A stretch of DNA of 64,000 bases, taken from NCBI GenBank assembly GCA_017537025.1, contig JAFWCB010000001.1, positions 62,001 through 126,000 on the forward strand, read 5' to 3'. The translations under genes and the position numbers were made by a program. The notes beneath the pieces are model-generated. The model searched no databases and was not told the DNA's origin. It worked only from the letters and a program-made list of their open reading frames with translations. This document shows, piece by piece, positions 7,901 through 16,691 of the stretch. The DNA is from Sediminibacterium sp. GTDB taxonomy: Bacteria > Bacteroidota > Bacteroidia > Chitinophagales > Chitinophagaceae. Position 1 is the first letter of the stretch, and the number at the start of each line of letters is the position of its first letter.

Positions 7901-8419
7901 ATGAATATTAAGAATTTCGAGTTCAAAGCAAAAATTGATGAAATAGAAAAATACGAAAGTAAATTACTGACACTTAACCCGAAATTTCAAGGGCTAGACC
8001 ATCAAATAGATACATACTTCAATGTGCAATACGGCAGACTAAAACTAAGAGAAGGAAATATCGAAAACTCATTAATAAACTATGATAGAGAAAATGTTTC
8101 AGGTTCAAAAGAATCTCAAATAATTTTATATCAACACGAGCCAAATATTGCTTTGAAAGAAATATTGACTAAGCAACTTGGTGTAAAAATAGTTGTAGAC
8201 AAAAAACGAAAAATATATTTCATAGACAATGTGAAATTTCACTTTGACATTGTTGAAAATTTAGGTACGTTTTTAGAAGTTGAGGCAATTGATAACAAAG
8301 AAGAGTTTACAATAGAAGAATTGAAAGAACAATGCGACAAATATTTTAACTTTTTTGAATTAACTCAAAACAACCTAATCGACAAGTCCTATAGCGACTT
8401 AATAATGGAACTAACTTAA
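7901..8419 (+). CDS. CYTH domain protein (class IV adenylate cyclase / triphosphatase fold)
   Basis: The 172-residue sequence shows the CYTH layout. There is an N-terminal FEFKAKI strand in place of the ExExK signature, then QIDTYFNV followed by GRLKLREG, and later a KKRKIYFIDNVKFHFDIVENLGTFLEVE segment (charged strands with the acidic ...LGTFLEVEA motif). CYTH enzymes bind triphosphates in a beta-tunnel and act as adenylate cyclases, thiamine triphosphatases or inorganic triphosphatases. The substrate cannot be told here. There is no signal peptide, so it is cytosolic. It is the last gene of the AT-rich + strand block. Confidence 0.78.
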   Translation: MNIKNFEFKAKIDEIEKYESKLLTLNPKFQGLDHQIDTYFNVQYGRLKLREGNIENSLINYDRENVSGSKESQIILYQHEPNIALKEILTKQLGVKIVVDKKRKIYFIDNVKFHFDIVENLGTFLEVEAIDNKEEFTIEELKEQCDKYFNFFELTQNNLIDKSYSDLIMELT

Positions 8420-8545
8420 AAAACTGTAGCTAACATTGCCAAGCCAACAGCGGTGACTTTTTCCAACCAACGCAAAGTACTAATCCGTTAAATATTAAAA
8501 ATATACTTTAAATAACGATCTTGAGTCTATTTTAAAAACTTAGCC

Positions 8546-9940
8546 ATGCAATCTGTTCAAGAAAAGATGCTCCGGGAAATGCACGACAAAAAACTTTTTG
8601 ATCTTGCGCATAACCATACTTATTCCTATTTAAACAATGCATTTGAACGGAATATATTTCCATCAGAAGATGCCTTGCAAGGATTAAAAAGATTTGATGA
8701 AGCATTACCCCATGATACGGTTGATGCTGCTGAAGTTATTGATCAGCTTCATGAAGTTGGCGCTCCCGCAACAGTGGCTAAATTAGGAGGAAGATATTTT
8801 GGCTTTGTTATAGGCAGTGCTTTACCGGTAGGGCTGGCTGCAAAACATATGGCCACCTATTGGGATCAAATAGGTGCCTTACACGTAACCAGCCCTATAA
8901 ATGCTAAACTCGAATCGGTAGTAGAAAGCTGGCTAAAACAACTATTGGGGTTACCTGAAAATGCTGTTGCCGGTTATGTTACAGGCACATCGGCCGCCAC
9001 CTTCTGCGGCTTAGCTGCTGCAAGATTTAAGCTATTGCAAATGGCTGGTTGGGACGTAAATGAAAAGGGCCTGAATAATGCTCCAAAAATTAGAATTGTA
9101 ACGGGTAAACATTCCCACTCTACCGTATTAAAAGCTATTGCCATGCTCGGTTTTGGTAAAAGCAATATTGAATTTGTTGATGTAGATGAGGAAGGAAGGG
9201 TTATTGCCGAGAAAATGCCCCCATTAGATAATCGTACCATCTTAATTCTTCAGGCAGGTAATGTAAACAGTGGTTCTTTTGATCCATTCGAAGAAATCTG
9301 TATAAAAGCAAAAGCAGCCGGCGCATGGGTACATATTGACGGAGCTTTTGGCTTATGGGCAGCAGCGGTTGAAAAATTAAAATATCTTACCAAAGGGATT
9401 GAACATGCCGACTCATGGTCGGTAGATGGACATAAAACACTGAATACCCCTTACGACTGTGGCATTGTTTTATGTGCAGATAAAGAAGCTATTGTATCGG
9501 CGTTACACATGACGGGTAGCTATATTATTCAAAGCAAGGAAAGAGATGGTATGTATTATACTCCCGATATGTCGCAACGAGCAAGAGCCATAGAGCTTTG
9601 GGCTTGTTTGCGTTATTTAGGTAAGAAAGGAGTTGATGATATGATATATACTATGCACCAACGTGCAGTGCAATTTGCAGAAGAATTAAAAAAAATAAAA
9701 GGCTTTCGTATTGTTAATGATGTAGTTTTTAACCAGGTTTTAGTTCAATGTGAAACCAATGAGATCACCGATAAAACATTAGCCAAAGTACAAGAGCTTA
9801 GGGTATGTTGGGCAGGTGGTGCTGAATGGTTTGGCAAAAGAGTAATTAGGGTTAGTATTTGTTCTTGGGCTACTACAGAAACTGATATAACCCAATCGGT
9901 ACATTCATTTGCACAAGCATTAAGTTTAGTAACGAATTAG
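8546..9940 (+). CDS. PLP-dependent group II decarboxylase family protein
   Basis: This 464-residue protein belongs to the pyridoxal-phosphate-dependent decarboxylase family (aromatic-amino-acid/glutamate decarboxylase fold). It has a GYVTGTSAATFCGLAAAR loop, WVHIDGAFG (Asp binding the pyridine nitrogen), and SWSVDGHKTLNTPYDCG with the Schiff-base lysine. Substrate specificity cannot be inferred from these motifs. The start at 8546 gives a normal family N-terminus. It is convergent with the flavoprotein gene and overlaps it by 4 bases. Confidence 0.87.
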   Translation: MQSVQEKMLREMHDKKLFDLAHNHTYSYLNNAFERNIFPSEDALQGLKRFDEALPHDTVDAAEVIDQLHEVGAPATVAKLGGRYFGFVIGSALPVGLAAKHMATYWDQIGALHVTSPINAKLESVVESWLKQLLGLPENAVAGYVTGTSAATFCGLAAARFKLLQMAGWDVNEKGLNNAPKIRIVTGKHSHSTVLKAIAMLGFGKSNIEFVDVDEEGRVIAEKMPPLDNRTILILQAGNVNSGSFDPFEEICIKAKAAGAWVHIDGAFGLWAAAVEKLKYLTKGIEHADSWSVDGHKTLNTPYDCGIVLCADKEAIVSALHMTGSYIIQSKERDGMYYTPDMSQRARAIELWACLRYLGKKGVDDMIYTMHQRAVQFAEELKKIKGFRIVNDVVFNQVLVQCETNEITDKTLAKVQELRVCWAGGAEWFGKRVIRVSICSWATTETDITQSVHSFAQALSLVTN

Positions 9941-11166
9941 TTGATGCCTGCTATTGCTCTCGCAGCAATCCATCCGCTGGTCCATGCATGCTGAAAATTG
10001 AATCCACCCGTAACCCCATCCACATCGGTTACTTCTCCTGCAAAGAAGAGGTTATTCATTTTTTTACTCATCATCGTTTGCGGATCGATCTCTTGTAAGC
10101 TAATGCCACCGCAGGTTACAAACTCTTCTTTAAATGTGGTTTTACCTTTTATATCAAAAGGGTGAGCAACCAGTAATTGTATTAATCGCTGCTGCTGAGC
10201 CGATTTGAGTTCTGCCCATTTTGTGGTTTCATCTATACCGGCCATACCTAAAAAATATTCCCATAACCGATTTGGTAATTCAAATGGGTTTTTACCATGT
10301 ATTTTTTGAGATGCATAACTCATCCTATAATCAGTCCAGTGCTCTCGTAACGCTTGTTCATTGGTATCGCCTAACCAATTGATAATAATAGAAAATTGAT
10401 ATTGCTTATCGGCCAGTTCTCTGGCACCCCAGGCAGAAAGTTTTAATATTGCCGGTCCACTCAATCCCCAATGCGTGATCAAAACCGGTCCCTCCTCTTT
10501 TAGTTTACTTCCTGTAATTTTTATCATCGCATGCGGAACCGATACACCCATCAATTTTGTAATAGCGTGACCAGGTATATTAAACGTAAATAAAGAGGGA
10601 ACCGGTGGAACAATGGTATGACCAATTGCTTTGATCCAATCAAACATATATTCTTTTGGATACCCACCTGTTGCTACACAAATAAAATCAGCAAAATACG
10701 CCTCTCCCTTTGTAGTTGAAATAACAAACTTTTGATCCTTTTTCTCAATGCTTTTAGCTTCCACCTTTGTTCTTATAGCTACGCCATATTTATCAGCTTC
10801 TTTTAATAAACAATTGATAATGGTTTGAGAAGAATTAGTTGTTGGAAACATTCGCCCATCGGCTTCTGTATGCAATGATACACCGCGCTCTTTAAACCAC
10901 TCAACAGTTTGTGTTACTGCAAACTCATAAAATGTTTTCTTTAAAAAATGATTACCGCGGGGATATTTTTTGATAAGCTCCGGTACTTCCATACAATCAT
11001 GTGTCGTATTGCAACGCCCACCCCCACTCACTTTTACCTTAGATAATAGTTTATCTGTTTTTTCTAATATCGTTACTTGCAGCTGTGGATGTATGCGTGC
11101 TGCATTTACTGCGCAAAAAAAACCTGCAGCTCCGCCGCCTATTACAATTAATTGCTTTTGTTTCAT
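9937..11166 (-). CDS. HI0933-family (BaiN/YhiN-like) FAD-dependent oxidoreductase
   Basis: This 409-residue flavoprotein has the dinucleotide-binding GGGAAGFFCAV at residues 9-19, GGGRCNTTHD around residue 50, FICVATGGYPKEYMFDW in the middle, and the C-terminal FFAGEVTDVDGVTGGFNFQHAWTSG signature. These define the HI0933/YhiN group. Family members are soluble FAD enzymes of mostly unknown substrate; some reduce bile-acid enones. It overlaps the end of the M20 peptidase gene by one base and probably belongs to the map-peptidase-flavoprotein unit. Confidence 0.88.
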   Translation of the reverse strand: MKQKQLIVIGGGAAGFFCAVNAARIHPQLQVTILEKTDKLLSKVKVSGGGRCNTTHDCMEVPELIKKYPRGNHFLKKTFYEFAVTQTVEWFKERGVSLHTEADGRMFPTTNSSQTIINCLLKEADKYGVAIRTKVEAKSIEKKDQKFVISTTKGEAYFADFICVATGGYPKEYMFDWIKAIGHTIVPPVPSLFTFNIPGHAITKLMGVSVPHAMIKITGSKLKEEGPVLITHWGLSGPAILKLSAWGARELADKQYQFSIIINWLGDTNEQALREHWTDYRMSYASQKIHGKNPFELPNRLWEYFLGMAGIDETTKWAELKSAQQQRLIQLLVAHPFDIKGKTTFKEEFVTCGGISLQEIDPQTMMSKKMNNLFFAGEVTDVDGVTGGFNFQHAWTSGWIAARAIAGIN

Positions 11167-12683
11167 TACTGCATCGTCATAATACTCATAAACGTTTCAA
11201 TACCATTCCAAAAATTTTTGAGCTTGATATTTTCATTTTCTGCATGCTGGTTATTGTCGTGATTAGCGATAGGCACTGTAACCGGTTTTGTATTCAAGTA
11301 TTTTTCAAAGATGAATAAAGGTAAGCTACCCCCTAATGTAGGAGTTAGTACAATAGGTGTGGAAGAAGTAGTAGCCACTGCTTTCGTAATACGTTTAGCA
11401 AAGGGATGATCCAGACTTGTTTTTTGTGCATTATATCCACTCGATAATTCAACCATTGCAATTTTCGCATATTGCTTACGCTCTTCATCTGTCGGCTCTT
11501 TGTCGGTAACAAAAAAACCTTGTGCCTTAATATGATTAATTACTTTCTGTTGTTGTTTTTGCCAATCGTTACCCGCAACTAAGCGTAAATCGATAGAAGC
11601 GATAGCTTTTGTTGGAATAACATTAGATGAAAGCTTACCTACATTGGCACTTTGTATTCCATTAATATTAAGTGAAGGTAAATTCACTGCATCAGATAAT
11701 GATAAATCGGGATTCTCCGGATACCTGAATCCAAGCTCCGATTTTAATGCCTCATCTACATTCGGAATTTTTTTCAAAGCTTCTTTTTCAGCCGCTGTTA
11801 AGGGAGTAACATCACTATAGAAATCTTTGATCAATACTTTACCCTTATCATCTTTCATGGAGCTCAATAGTTTAGCCAACTGCATCCCGGGGTTAGGTGC
11901 CCAATTACCATAATGACCGCTATGTAAGGGGCGTTTGGAAGCAAAAACGGTTACTTCAATATGGGTATCTCCTCTTACACCAAACACTACTTGTTTGCGC
12001 CCTGATTGATGAAGTGGTCCATCACAGATAACCCACATATTCGATTCTAATTTGTTGGCGTATGATTCTAAGATTTCCTGAAGATGAGGCGAGCCTGCCT
12101 CCTCTTCTCCTTCAAAAAAGAACTTAATATTTACGCTAGGTGCAATACCTGATTCTTTCAAAGCCGTATAGGCATTAAGTATCGACATTACGCCACCTTT
12201 ATCATCCGATGCCCCTCTTGCATAAAGTCTGCTCGTTTCTTGTGCTAGTGCTTCCCGGATATTTAATGGCTTGCCATCTGTTTGATATATACCTGGTACC
12301 AATACGGGTTTAAAGGGATGCAAGCCTAATGCCCACTTGGTGGTATCAACGGGTTGCCCGTCGTAATGTGCATAGAAGATAACCGTTTCTGTTGCTCCGG
12401 GTGTGCGCACTTCGCCGTATACTGCAGGTGGGGCTCCTTTTGTTGTAGGATACATTAACATCACATCTCCAATACCTCTCTTTTTCATAGCAGCCATTAA
12501 CCATTCAGCATTACGTTGAATGTTTATTTTATCGGTTGCAATATTTGGTATCTCTAGAAATTGAATAAACTCTTCCAACATCATTTCCTTATGTTGTTGG
12601 ATATAATTGGATGCTTGTTTATAAGCAGGATTTTGTGCGCTACCCAATAAAGGAAGCAACAATAGCAGGATCGTTTTTTTCAT
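11166..12683 (-). CDS. Exported M20-family metallopeptidase (dipeptidase-like)
   Basis: This 505-residue protein has a short signal peptide (MKKTILLLLLPLLGSAQ). The M20 catalytic signatures follow: FYAHYDGQP (metal His/catalytic Asp), YARGASDDKGG (bridging Asp), FFEGEEEAGSPH (general base Glu-Glu) and a lid domain with FGVRGDTHIEV and SGHYGNWAPNP. It should hydrolyse di- or oligopeptides in the periplasm using two zinc ions. It starts 9 bases after the end of map, where Bacteroidota genomes normally have infA. Confidence 0.9.
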   Translation of the reverse strand: MKKTILLLLLPLLGSAQNPAYKQASNYIQQHKEMMLEEFIQFLEIPNIATDKINIQRNAEWLMAAMKKRGIGDVMLMYPTTKGAPPAVYGEVRTPGATETVIFYAHYDGQPVDTTKWALGLHPFKPVLVPGIYQTDGKPLNIREALAQETSRLYARGASDDKGGVMSILNAYTALKESGIAPSVNIKFFFEGEEEAGSPHLQEILESYANKLESNMWVICDGPLHQSGRKQVVFGVRGDTHIEVTVFASKRPLHSGHYGNWAPNPGMQLAKLLSSMKDDKGKVLIKDFYSDVTPLTAAEKEALKKIPNVDEALKSELGFRYPENPDLSLSDAVNLPSLNINGIQSANVGKLSSNVIPTKAIASIDLRLVAGNDWQKQQQKVINHIKAQGFFVTDKEPTDEERKQYAKIAMVELSSGYNAQKTSLDHPFAKRITKAVATTSSTPIVLTPTLGGSLPLFIFEKYLNTKPVTVPIANHDNNQHAENENIKLKNFWNGIETFMSIMTMQ

Positions 12684-12692
12684 TCCTTAAAG

Positions 12693-13499
12693 TTAGGAAT
12701 AGTAGCTCGTATTCAAATTCGGATTCGCTTTTTCTGCAGCTTCAATAATACTATAATCGGAAAGTATCAATGCTTTATTTCGCTTTACGCAAACATCATG
12801 TTCAAAATGAACCGCCGGTTTACCATCTCGTGTTTTCACCGTCCACCCATCATCTTCTGTATACACTTCTTTACTTCCCATATTAATCATGGGCTCTATA
12901 GCTAATACCAAATTTTCTTTAAGCTTCGGGCCTGTTCCTCTTTTACCGTAATTAGGCATTTGAGGATCTTCATGTAAACTTTTACCAATACCATGACCAA
13001 CCAATTCTCTCACTACACCATAGCCATGCTTCATTTCAGTATGCTCCTGAATAGCATAGGCGATATCTCCGATTCTGTTATTTACGATCGCTTTTTCAAT
13101 ACCCTTATACAACGACTCTTTGGTAACTCTTACCAGATCTAAAACAGCTTGTGGTACTTCCCCAATAATAAAGGTATAGGCATGATCTCCATGCCAGCGA
13201 TTTAATATCAAACCCATATCAATCGAAACTATATCGCCTTCTTTCAAAGGCACTTTATTAGGAAAACCATGTACAACCACATCATTCACAGAAGCGCAAA
13301 TAGTATAGGGATATCCGCGGTAGTTTAAAAAGGAAGGAATAGCGTTATGATCTTTAATAAATGACGCACATAAGGCATCAATATCCAAAGTAGTGATACC
13401 CGGCTTCAGCACTTTAGCCACTTCGGTAAGGGTTTTACTTACCAAAGTTGCTGATTCTTTCATGAATGCTATTTCTGCATCTGTTTTATAAATTATCAT
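12693..13499 (-). CDS. map: Type I methionine aminopeptidase
   Basis: Starting at the ATG at 13499 (MIIYKTDAEIAFMKESA), the product is 268 residues, a normal length for type I MetAP. The longer in-frame start at 13529 would place the N-terminus on top of the secY terminator, so I reject it. The five metal ligands are visible in VSIDMGL, GDHAYTF, GHGIGKSLHEDP, LAIEPMI and HFEHDV. The enzyme removes the initiator Met from nascent proteins. It follows secY as in the classical spc operon but is separated from it by an intrinsic terminator. Confidence 0.95.
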   Translation of the reverse strand: MIIYKTDAEIAFMKESATLVSKTLTEVAKVLKPGITTLDIDALCASFIKDHNAIPSFLNYRGYPYTICASVNDVVVHGFPNKVPLKEGDIVSIDMGLILNRWHGDHAYTFIIGEVPQAVLDLVRVTKESLYKGIEKAIVNNRIGDIAYAIQEHTEMKHGYGVVRELVGHGIGKSLHEDPQMPNYGKRGTGPKLKENLVLAIEPMINMGSKEVYTEDDGWTVKTRDGKPAVHFEHDVCVKRNKALILSDYSIIEAAEKANPNLNTSYYS

Positions 13500-13520
13500 A
13501 TTCCGTGTATAACTCATACT

Positions 13521-13553
13521 AAAAAGCAAACCCGCCCCGAAGAGCAGGTTTGC
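13521..13553 (-). terminator. Intrinsic terminator between secY and map
   Basis: On the reverse strand GCAAACCTGCTC and GGGCGGGTTTGC form a 12-base-pair stem (with G-U pairs) closed by a TTCG tetraloop (13526-13553), followed by TTTTT. It lies 22 bases after the secY stop and before the map ATG. Confidence 0.88.
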
Positions 13554-13574
13554 AAGTTCGTTAATATTTCCCTA

Positions 13575-14921
13575 TTAAATGGTTGAGCTCGAAACCGTTT
13601 GGCGACCCTGCACTCTTCCACTCTTCATCAAACCATCGTACTGACGCATCAATAAATAGGTCTCAATCTGTTGCAAAGTATCTAAGATTACACCCACCAT
13701 AATTAAAAGCGAAGTACCACCAAAGAAAGTACTAAAGCCTTGTGTTACATTTAAGCGTTGGGCGAAACCCGGTAAAATACCTACCAATGCCAAGAAAATA
13801 GCACCCGGTAAAGTAATTCTATCCATGATAGCACCAATATAATCTGCAGTAGGCTGACCCGGTTTTACACCCGGAATAAAACCATTATTCCGTTTTAAAT
13901 CTTCGGCAATTTGCTTCGGATTAAAGATTAAAGCGGTATATAGAAAAGTAAACCCAATCACCATTACAGAATAAATAACCATATACCAGGCATTGCTATG
14001 ATCGTTAAAGATTTTTACAATACCCTGTGCGGAATCTAAATTGGTAAATGAAGCCAATGTAGGTAAGAACATGATAGCCTGAGCAAAGATGATCGGCATT
14101 ACACCGGCACTATTTACTTTCACCGGTAGAAACTGACGTGCACCACCGAATTGGCGATTACCGATAATTTGTTTTGCGTAATTAACAGGTATTTTTCTTA
14201 CACCTTGTACCAACACAATCAATCCCATTATAATGGCCACAAGTATAGCTATCTCTACTAAAAATATCAATAATCCACCGCCACCACTAACACCTTTGGC
14301 TCCAAACTCTTGTATTAATGATTGTGGTAAACGAGCCAGGATACCAACCATGATAATGATGGAAGTACCATTACCCAATCCTTTATCCTGGATACGTTCT
14401 CCTAACCACATTACGAATAAAGTACCTGCAGTAAGGGTTACAACAGTAGAGAACCAAAAGAACGGCTTATAGGCAGGAAGAATAGCTTCAGCATAACCGG
14501 GGCTGTTAAGATATGCCACATAGGCACCTGCTTGGAAAGCAGTTACAATAACAGTAAGGTAACGAGTCCACTGATTAATTTTCTTTCTTCCACTCTCTCC
14601 TTCTTTTTGTACTTTTTGTAATTGAGGAACAAGGATCGTCATCAATTGCATAAAGATAGAGGCAGAGATATAAGGCATGATACCTAAGGCAAGAACGGAT
14701 GCTTGTGAGAAAGCACCGCCTGCAAACATATCAAAGATTCCCAGTAAGCCGTTGCTTTTTGCTGCATGCTGTGCGGCTTCAATTTTATTCGGATCAATAC
14801 CGGGAAGCGTAATTTGGGTACCCAATCTATAAGTAAGCACCAAAGCAAGCGTTACGATAATTTTATTACGTAATTCTTCTATCGCCCAGATATTCTTTAA
14901 AGTTTCAACTAATTTTTTCAC
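13575..14921 (-). CDS. secY: Protein translocase subunit SecY
   Basis: This 448-residue membrane protein with about ten hydrophobic segments is the channel subunit of the SecYEG translocase. Visible family signatures are the N-terminal LTYRLGTQITLPGID, the plug/TM2 region GGAFSQASVLALGIMPYISASIFMQL, and GNGTSIIIMVGI in TM5. It is placed after rplO, as in the spc operon, and exports proteins with Sec signals such as many in this window. Intrinsic terminators lie on both sides (14954-14980 and 13521-13553), which suggests that its expression is set partly apart from the ribosomal genes. Confidence 0.97.
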   Translation of the reverse strand: MKKLVETLKNIWAIEELRNKIIVTLALVLTYRLGTQITLPGIDPNKIEAAQHAAKSNGLLGIFDMFAGGAFSQASVLALGIMPYISASIFMQLMTILVPQLQKVQKEGESGRKKINQWTRYLTVIVTAFQAGAYVAYLNSPGYAEAILPAYKPFFWFSTVVTLTAGTLFVMWLGERIQDKGLGNGTSIIIMVGILARLPQSLIQEFGAKGVSGGGGLLIFLVEIAILVAIIMGLIVLVQGVRKIPVNYAKQIIGNRQFGGARQFLPVKVNSAGVMPIIFAQAIMFLPTLASFTNLDSAQGIVKIFNDHSNAWYMVIYSVMVIGFTFLYTALIFNPKQIAEDLKRNNGFIPGVKPGQPTADYIGAIMDRITLPGAIFLALVGILPGFAQRLNVTQGFSTFFGGTSLLIMVGVILDTLQQIETYLLMRQYDGLMKSGRVQGRQTVSSSTI

Positions 14922-14953
14922 TTCACTAATTTGATGGCATTAAAACTATAAAC

Positions 14954-14980
14954 CAAAAAAGACGCATCATCGATGCGTCT
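14954..14980 (-). terminator. Intrinsic terminator or attenuator between rplO and secY
   Basis: On the reverse strand AGACGCATC and GATGCGTCT form a perfect 9-base-pair stem with a 3-base loop (14960-14980), followed by a run of T. It begins 17 bases after the rplO stop, inside the classical spc operon. Either it reduces read-through into secY, or secY has its own promoter in the 30-base gap. Confidence 0.85.
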
Positions 14981-14997
14981 GGCAAATTACGTTAAAA

Positions 14998-15447
14998 TTA
15001 CTTTAGAATTTCAACTGATCCACCGGCGGCTTCGATCGCTGTTTTAGCTTTCTCGCTGATGGCATTGATTTTGAAATTCAACTTCCTTTTTAATTCTCCG
15101 TTTGCCAATACTTTTACAAGATCGGTACGGTTAATTAATCCGTTAATATATAAGTTCTCTGCGGTAATTTCAGTAAACCCGTATTTTTCTACCAATTGCT
15201 CGAGCTGACCAAGATTGAATACTTTATAGGAAACGCGGTTATTATTCTTAAATCCACGTTTAGGAATACGGCGCTGAATCGGCATCTGACCACCTTCATG
15301 AGCCATTTTGCTCTTATAACCTGCACGGCTTTGTCCACCTTTATTACCTTTTGTAGAAGTACCACCTTTACCGGATGCTTCCCCTCTACCTAATCTTTTC
15401 TCTTTTTTTACAGAACCTGCTGCAGGTTTTAAATTGTGTAGTTTCAT
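14998..15447 (-). CDS. rplO: 50S ribosomal protein L15
   Basis: The start at 15447 gives MKLHNLKPAAGSVKKEKRLGRG, the family N-terminus (149 residues); an upstream in-frame ATG at 15477 adds ten atypical residues. The Gly/Lys-rich loop (GRGEASGKGGTSTKGNKGGQ) and the PIQRRIPKRGF motif are diagnostic. L15 is a late-assembly protein that ties 23S rRNA domains together near the peptidyl transferase side. It is followed by a terminator and preceded by a repeat-rich 110-base gap. Confidence 0.97.
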   Translation of the reverse strand: MKLHNLKPAAGSVKKEKRLGRGEASGKGGTSTKGNKGGQSRAGYKSKMAHEGGQMPIQRRIPKRGFKNNNRVSYKVFNLGQLEQLVEKYGFTEITAENLYINGLINRTDLVKVLANGELKRKLNFKINAISEKAKTAIEAAGGSVEILK

Positions 15448-15490
15448 GTTTTTGATTTTGAACTTACGGGGTATCACCCCTCGCGATTTT

Positions 15491-15554
15491 AATCTTCAAT
15501 CTGTGAATCTTCAATCTGAAAAATATTCAGATTCCTGATTGAAGATTTCAGATT
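15491..15554. repeat. Imperfect direct and inverted AATCTTCAATC repeats between rpmD and rplO
   Basis: AATCTTCAATCTG occurs at 15491-15503 and again at 15506-15518. Its inverse GATTGAAGATT is at 15537-15547, so the second copy and the inverse can form an 11-base-pair stem. CAGATT is present twice as well (15529-15534, 15549-15554). It fills the 110-base gap in an otherwise compact ribosomal protein run. It may be a small palindromic repeat element or an mRNA structure. Confidence 0.6.
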
Positions 15555-15557
15555 TGT

Positions 15558-15740
15558 TTAAGCAACCTCTTCCACCTTTACCAAATGGCTAACTTTATTA
15601 ACCATTCCAAGGATTTGAGGAGTAGCTTCTACTTCTTTAGAAGCATGCAATTTCTTCAAACCTAAAGCAATCAATGTTTGTTTTTGACGCTCAGATCTGT
15701 CGATTCCACTTTTTATTTGAGTGATCTTGATCTTTTTCAT
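15558..15740 (-). CDS. rpmD: 50S ribosomal protein L30
   Basis: This 60-residue protein has the bacterial L30 pattern KITQIKSGIDRSERQKQTLIALGLKKLHAS, then a VNKVSHLVKVEEV end. It is the usual length of the short bacterial form, a small surface protein of the 50S subunit. It lies two bases after rpsE on the - strand, in the standard spc order rpsE-rpmD-rplO. Confidence 0.96.
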   Translation of the reverse strand: MKKIKITQIKSGIDRSERQKQTLIALGLKKLHASKEVEATPQILGMVNKVSHLVKVEEVA

Positions 15741-15742
15741 AA

Positions 15743-16264
15743 TTATCCGTTGAATACCTTAGTTAATTTCAAATTGCGGTTCTTGGCAACCTGTACCGGT
15801 TCTCTTAATAAGCTTAGCGCTTTGATGGTAGCTTTAACCACGTTATGAGGGTTAGCAGAACCAAGGCTTTTGGCAAGTACGTCGGTAATACCTGCGCTCT
15901 CAAGTACAGCACGCATACTACCACCTGCAATTACACCAGCTCCATGAGCTGCCGGCTTAATTAATACTTTGGCAGCACCTTCTTTACACCACTGTTCGTG
16001 TGGAATAGTTCCGTGCATTACAGGTACTTTCACTAAGTTCTTTTTAGCATCTTCGATACCTTTAGAAATAGCTTCCTGTACTTCTTTTGCCTTACCTAAG
16101 CCTTGGCCAACTACACCATTTTCATTACCTACCACAACAAGGGCAGAGAAACTGAATGTACGGCCACCTTTTGTGGTTTTCACCACACGGTTAATGGCAA
16201 CTACTTTATCTTTTAGTTCGATGTCGCCACCGGCTTTTACTTTATTTACGCTTACTTTAGACAT
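15743..16264 (-). CDS. rpsE: 30S ribosomal protein S5
   Basis: 173 residues. The N-terminal double-stranded-RNA-binding-like domain ([30 protein letters not shown]) is followed by the C-terminal domain with [25 protein letters not shown]5 sits near the 30S mRNA entry, contacts S4 and affects decoding fidelity. The standard spc position between rplR and rpmD supports the call. Confidence 0.97.
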   Translation of the reverse strand: MSKVSVNKVKAGGDIELKDKVVAINRVVKTTKGGRTFSFSALVVVGNENGVVGQGLGKAKEVQEAISKGIEDAKKNLVKVPVMHGTIPHEQWCKEGAAKVLIKPAAHGAGVIAGGSMRAVLESAGITDVLAKSLGSANPHNVVKATIKALSLLREPVQVAKNRNLKLTKVFNG

Positions 16265-16293
16265 TTATCTAACGATTAATTGATGTTAGCAAA

Positions 16294-16644
16294 TTAAAAT
16301 TGAAGTCCACCTTCTCTTGCTCCGTCTGCTACAGACTTCACACGACCATGATATAAATTTCCACCTCTATCGAACACACAAAGTTCTATTCCTAATGCTT
16401 TCGCTTTTGAGGCAATAGCATTACCTACCAGTTTGGCTTTCTCTATTTTTGTTCCTTTTTGTGCTGCGATATCTTTATCCAAAGAAGATGCAGATGCCAA
16501 TGTTGCGCCGTTTACATCATCAATCAACTGAACATAAATTTCAGCGTTGCTTCTAAAAACAGCCAAACGTGGCTTTACGGCAGTACCCTGCACCTTCTTA
16601 CGGATGCGGTATCTGATCTTCTGCCTTTGTATTAGTTTGCTCAT
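16294..16644 (-). CDS. rplR: 50S ribosomal protein L18
   Basis: 116 residues with the L18 signatures [20 protein letters not shown] and the C-terminal [27 protein letters not shown]18 binds 5S rRNA together with L5 and places it in the central protuberance. It stands in canonical order between rplF and rpsE, with 29-47-base gaps. Confidence 0.97.
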   Translation of the reverse strand: MSKLIQRQKIRYRIRKKVQGTAVKPRLAVFRSNAEIYVQLIDDVNGATLASASSLDKDIAAQKGTKIEKAKLVGNAIASKAKALGIELCVFDRGGNLYHGRVKSVADGAREGGLQF

Positions 16645-16691
16645 TGTATTGTATTTGAAACCACCGATTCGGCCGGCAGTTGTTAATTTAT

